The notes below the pieces were generated by a model, which saw nothing but the letters and a program-made list of their open reading frames with translations, had not been told where the DNA came from and did no database searches. From Pyrobaculum sp. (GTDB lineage: Archaea > Thermoproteota > Thermoprotei > Thermoproteales > Thermoproteaceae): 16,775 nucleotides of DNA. The DNA lies in NCBI GenBank assembly GCA_020833205.1, contig JAJHQT010000008.1, positions 1 to 16,775 of the forward strand. Direction: 5' to 3'. Both the position numbers and the translations under genes were made by a program. Shown piece by piece: positions 14,501-16,775 of this stretch (position 1 is the stretch's first letter; each line of letters begins with the position of its first letter).

Positions 14501-14676
14501 AGAAGGTTTTAAGGCTTTTAGGTTTGAAAATAGATGAGTTGACTCCTTGTGACATATATATAAACTACTTTATGCGATATATTGCAGACATTGAAAGAGA
14601 GATATATAATATAAAAAGCAAAATAAGCTACCTAGAGGAGAGGTGTTTTACAAATATCAAAGAAATAAATAAATAG
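14488..14676 (+). CDS. Small coiled-coil ORF overlapping the HerA-like gene
   Basis: The 62-codon frame starts at ATG 14488 behind a ribosome-binding-like TGAGGAG (14479-14485). It overlaps the HerA-like stop by 13 nt. The product is helical and rich in Ile, Lys and Glu, with a heptad pattern over about 24-55. DNA here is clearly more AT-rich than the flanking genes, which weakens codon-based support and could signal foreign origin. No family is recognised. The overlap and binding site argue for a real, translationally coupled gene that may encode a HerA partner, but it may also be a random open frame. Confidence 0.5.
   Translation: MVDIEKVLRLLGLKIDELTPCDIYINYFMRYIADIEREIYNIKSKISYLEERCFTNIKEINK
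14670..14675 (+). promoter_or_regulatory. TATA box for the 14696 gene
   Basis: TAAATA is centred at 14672.5, 23.5 nt before ATG 14696. A second TATA-like TTTAAATATA directly in front of the ATG would start inside the gene where no start codon exists. Confidence 0.5.
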
Positions 14677-14695
14677 GAGGGCTTTCTTTAAATAT

Positions 14696-15064
14696 ATGGC
14701 CGATCTTCGAACACTCTCCCGCACTTACGCCGACAAAACAGACTCCTTCCGTATTAAGCTCATCACAATTAAATTCCTCCGGGACCAAGTTCAAAACGCC
14801 AAGGGCAACCTCATAACTTTTAGACCGTCTAAAGTGGCCCAAGACCTACACCTATACGGCCGCCAAGATCTGAGGGCAAAAACAGTGTTGATAAGAGCTT
14901 TTCTCGACGACCTGGTACAAAGAGGCTATGTTACAGTAATTAAACGAAGCGCAAGAGGTAAAGTCTACGGCCTCTACAAAAACAACAAGTTCTGGGACAT
15001 CCTCACCATACATGAGCCGGAAAAAGTCCTTGAGCTCCTTGAGGCAGAGAAGATAAGCACCTAA
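14696..15064 (+). CDS. Winged-helix-like hypothetical protein
   Basis: The 122-residue protein has alternating helices and a beta hairpin that look like a winged helix. A helix covers PSKVAQDLHLY (45-55), another AKTVLIRAFLDDLVQRGY (61-78), and then a wing VTVIKRSARGKVYGLYK (79-95). Such folds usually bind DNA or mediate protein contacts, so a small transcription regulator is possible (inference from pattern only). There is no ligand domain. The gene has its own TATA at 14670-14675 and is separated from the M48 gene by its own downstream promoter. The short repetitive-looking C-terminus is helical. Confidence 0.75.
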   Translation: MADLRTLSRTYADKTDSFRIKLITIKFLRDQVQNAKGNLITFRPSKVAQDLHLYGRQDLRAKTVLIRAFLDDLVQRGYVTVIKRSARGKVYGLYKNNKFWDILTIHEPEKVLELLEAEKIST

Positions 15065-15073
15065 CCATTGGTG

Positions 15074-15080
15074 TTAAATA
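15074..15080 (+). promoter_or_regulatory. TATA box for the M48 protease gene
   Basis: TTAAATA, core centred at 15076.5, lies 23.5 nt before GTG 15100. Confidence 0.6.
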
Positions 15081-15099
15081 CAACAAACCGCCTCTTTAA

Positions 15100-15990
15100 G
15101 TGGACGCCGCGCAGTTATTAGATTTTATACGTAGGAAATACAAACGGGAGAGCTTCAAGGCAGCGTTAGTGGGGACTTACAAAGACGGAAGATACGTAGA
15201 GCCTCCCCCGCTTCAGTACAACATGTACATCTTCCTCCTGCCGTTGGCGCTGTCGGCGGCTCCCATATTTATTATAAAAAACGTGTGGATCCAGTGGATA
15301 GTCGGCGTCGCCGTGATCTCCGGAACCTACCTAGCTCTCTACCTACACCTCAAGAGAAGCTGTCTAATTCCAGACGAGGTCAGAGTAGTTAGGACAAACT
15401 ACGGAGACGTGGAGTACCTAAGGAGAAACAAGTTGGCAATTCTGGAGAACCCCTCGTCGCTGCCCGGCGACTACGAGCTCTACTACGCGCCGCCTGGCGT
15501 ATGCGTGGCGCGCGACAAAAGACCAAACGCCTTCACCCTCGACGGACCCCTCGGCCCCGTGATATACTTCACCACCGGCCTCTTCGCAAGACTAACCCCC
15601 GAGGAGCTACAAGCGGTCCTGGAGCACGAAAGAGGACATCTCAAGTATAGACACACCCATAAACTCCTCGCGTTCCTCGTCGCCGAGTACACGCTACGCC
15701 TCCCCCTCGTCCACCTGGTATACGCAAAGTACTCAATTCTACTCCTGGCCGTCCACATCACGGGGGTGGCATTGCTCTTTACGGCGGTTCTCCACGCCTT
15801 TGAATTCGAGGCCGATAAATACGCCGCAGCCAGCCACAAAGAGCGACTGGCCTCAGCCCTCGTCAAGCTAGACTGGAACGGCATAGTGGAGTCCGCCCTT
15901 AACCCACTCGCCACGAAACTCACCATACTCGCCAAGACCCACCCATTAACAATAGACAGGTTGAGGAAACTCAATGCAATTCCTCACTAG
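15100..15990 (+). CDS. M48 family membrane metalloprotease (HtpX-like)
   Basis: The 296-residue protein has the zinc motif HERGH (176-180, HExxH) with the third ligand Glu235 in EFEADKYA. It has two membrane helices near 42-60 and 62-84, and one or two after the active site (about 188-205 and 211-233). This is the HtpX arrangement, in which a membrane protease with a cytoplasmic active site clears damaged membrane proteins. A segment RPNAFTLDGPLGPVIYFTTGL (141-161) matches the conserved strand before the active site. The GTG start fits the TATA spacing. The gene overlaps the next by 17 nt, so the two are probably translated together. Confidence 0.9.
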   Translation: MDAAQLLDFIRRKYKRESFKAALVGTYKDGRYVEPPPLQYNMYIFLLPLALSAAPIFIIKNVWIQWIVGVAVISGTYLALYLHLKRSCLIPDEVRVVRTNYGDVEYLRRNKLAILENPSSLPGDYELYYAPPGVCVARDKRPNAFTLDGPLGPVIYFTTGLFARLTPEELQAVLEHERGHLKYRHTHKLLAFLVAEYTLRLPLVHLVYAKYSILLLAVHITGVALLFTAVLHAFEFEADKYAAASHKERLASALVKLDWNGIVESALNPLATKLTILAKTHPLTIDRLRKLNAIPH

Positions 15991-16450
15991 ACTCGCACGT
16001 ACAATAGAACAGCTGGAGAGAGTAGCCCAGAAATACGACGACGAAGACTTAAAAGCGCTAGTGGCCGAGCTTTACAAACAACTCACCACCGTCATCAACG
16101 TACTTGAGAAGATGTACGCCATATATACAGAACTAGACGTCCTCGTCAAGACAGACCTCAAAATAGAGCCAGGCCTCTACCTAGAAACAGAAACCCCCCA
16201 ACAACCGGAGAAACTTGTGGAATACATAGAAAAGCTAAGAAACGCAGGTCACGACCCAAACAAAATCGTCGCGTATCTACTGGGCACAGGCGCGGTCCGT
16301 ATAGAGACTAGAAACGGAGAACTCTACCTAATACCTCACTCCAGAAGAGTCAACGCTAACGAGACAAAAAGCGTCCTCAGCGCTATTAACCCTGCTCATC
16401 CATCACCCAGCCTGGTCTCGTCACCGGCAGAGATGGGGCACGGATATTAA
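15974..16450 (+). CDS. Coiled-coil hypothetical protein coupled to the M48 protease
   Basis: The 158-residue product begins with ATG 15974, inside the M48 gene, behind a GAGG (15963-15966) at 7 nt. Residues 5-60 form a long amphipathic helix, probably a coiled coil. A second region (75-125) resembles a small alpha/beta module with KIVAYLLGTGAVRIETRNG. The C-terminal 30 residues look disordered, rich in Ser and Pro. No family is recognised and there are no membrane helices. Overlap with the protease gene suggests an adaptor, inhibitor or substrate-delivery role, but this rests only on position. It converges with the last gene, overlapping by 4 nt. Confidence 0.75.
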   Translation: MQFLTRLARTIEQLERVAQKYDDEDLKALVAELYKQLTTVINVLEKMYAIYTELDVLVKTDLKIEPGLYLETETPQQPEKLVEYIEKLRNAGHDPNKIVAYLLGTGAVRIETRNGELYLIPHSRRVNANETKSVLSAINPAHPSPSLVSSPAEMGHGY

Positions 16451-16764
16451 CATTTTTCGAGGTACTCTATATACCTCTTAAGCACTCCAGCCACGTCAAA
16501 CCTAGTGCGGAATTTCTTTCTGTAGTCGCCCGCGACGACTCTGGCGGTGCCTCCGCTGAGCACGATCTCGGCGGTGGAGGTCGGAGTCACATAGGGACGG
16601 TACCTCACCCCGTCGCCCACCACCTCGACGGGCCCCGTGTAGGTGTAATACCTAGACTTAACCGCGGCCCCCAGACGGTCCATGAGACGGCTCAAAAGCC
16701 GCGCCGCGTTTTTAAGCTCCTCGTCGTTTATGAGACACTCGACTCCGCGGCCCACGACTGCCAT
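16447..16764 (-). CDS. Hypothetical protein
   Basis: The 105-residue product has an N-terminal helical part (LNDEELKNAARLL-like stretch, residues 10-35). A beta-rich middle follows (YYTYTGPVEVVGDGVRYRPYVTP, SGGTARVVAGDY), then a basic C-terminal helix (FDVAGVLKRYIEYLEKC). It looks cytoplasmic and may bind nucleic acid, but no family is recognised. The frame continues upstream to the window edge, so ATG 16764 is the best visible start rather than a certain one. A TATA at the usual distance would lie outside the window. The 3' end overlaps the convergent coiled-coil gene by 4 nt. Confidence 0.7.
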   Translation of the reverse strand: MAVVGRGVECLINDEELKNAARLLSRLMDRLGAAVKSRYYTYTGPVEVVGDGVRYRPYVTPTSTAEIVLSGGTARVVAGDYRKKFRTRFDVAGVLKRYIEYLEKC

Positions 16765-16775
16765 ATACGCCGTGT

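Overview
The window looks like chromosomal DNA of a hyperthermophilic crenarchaeon of the Thermoproteales, most likely a Pyrobaculum or close relative. This is inferred from family content (Fe-S XPD-type helicase, small HerA-like ATPase, archaeal secreted Lon-type protease, DUF123 protein, divergent SurE), dense overlapping genes on both strands, frequent GTG/TTG starts, and a very regular promoter layout. For most promoter-proximal genes the centre of a TATA box lies 22-24 nt upstream of the best start codon, as expected for leaderless mRNAs. I used that spacing to choose starts. No identification by database search was possible.

Left edge (1-320): an A-rich stretch carries the 3' end of an unrecognised gene. 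It runs straight into a perfect 3' half of a tRNA-Asn(GTT) gene (278-319) with no matching 5' half. This is either the scar or border of an integrated element (the element lying to the left) or, less likely, an unusual tRNA locus, because a TATA box sits at the right distance to start an RNA at 252. Positions 352-1371 (minus strand) hold an unrecognised coding region that looks broken by frame changes, followed upstream by a helical hypothetical protein (1438-1890). A palindromic TATA box near 1911 serves this gene and a divergent metallo-beta-lactamase-fold gene.

Positions 2633-3795 (minus) are a DUF123 (GIY-YIG-like) gene and a class III-type Sir2 deacylase. The Sir2 upstream region also encodes a candidate C/D box sRNA (3821-3870) transcribed the other way, with two interleaved TATA boxes. 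Then come a membrane-anchored extracellular Lon-type Ser/Lys protease (3917-5578) and a small membrane protein on the opposite strand. A two-gene cassette follows (6001-7280): a protein with an AT-hook-like tail and a serine recombinase with a C-terminal zinc ribbon. Downstream is a 277-nt noncoding interval with a long near-palindromic structure (7358-7444).

Positions 7558-9871 carry a purine-type phosphoribosyltransferase (minus) and CTP synthase (plus), both nucleotide metabolism. They are followed by a NuoA-like subunit (minus), a structured noncoding leader (10274-10360) and a DMT/EamA transporter gene broken by a one-base frameshift. SurE (11277-12023) starts a run of plus-strand genes: a helical protein, a compact XPD-like Fe-S helicase that appears to lack the Arch domain, a small HerA-like ATPase, a small coiled-coil ORF, a winged-helix-like protein, an M48 membrane metalloprotease and its overlapping coiled-coil partner. 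The helicase/HerA pair is the best candidate for an undescribed DNA-processing module. A convergent hypothetical gene closes the window.
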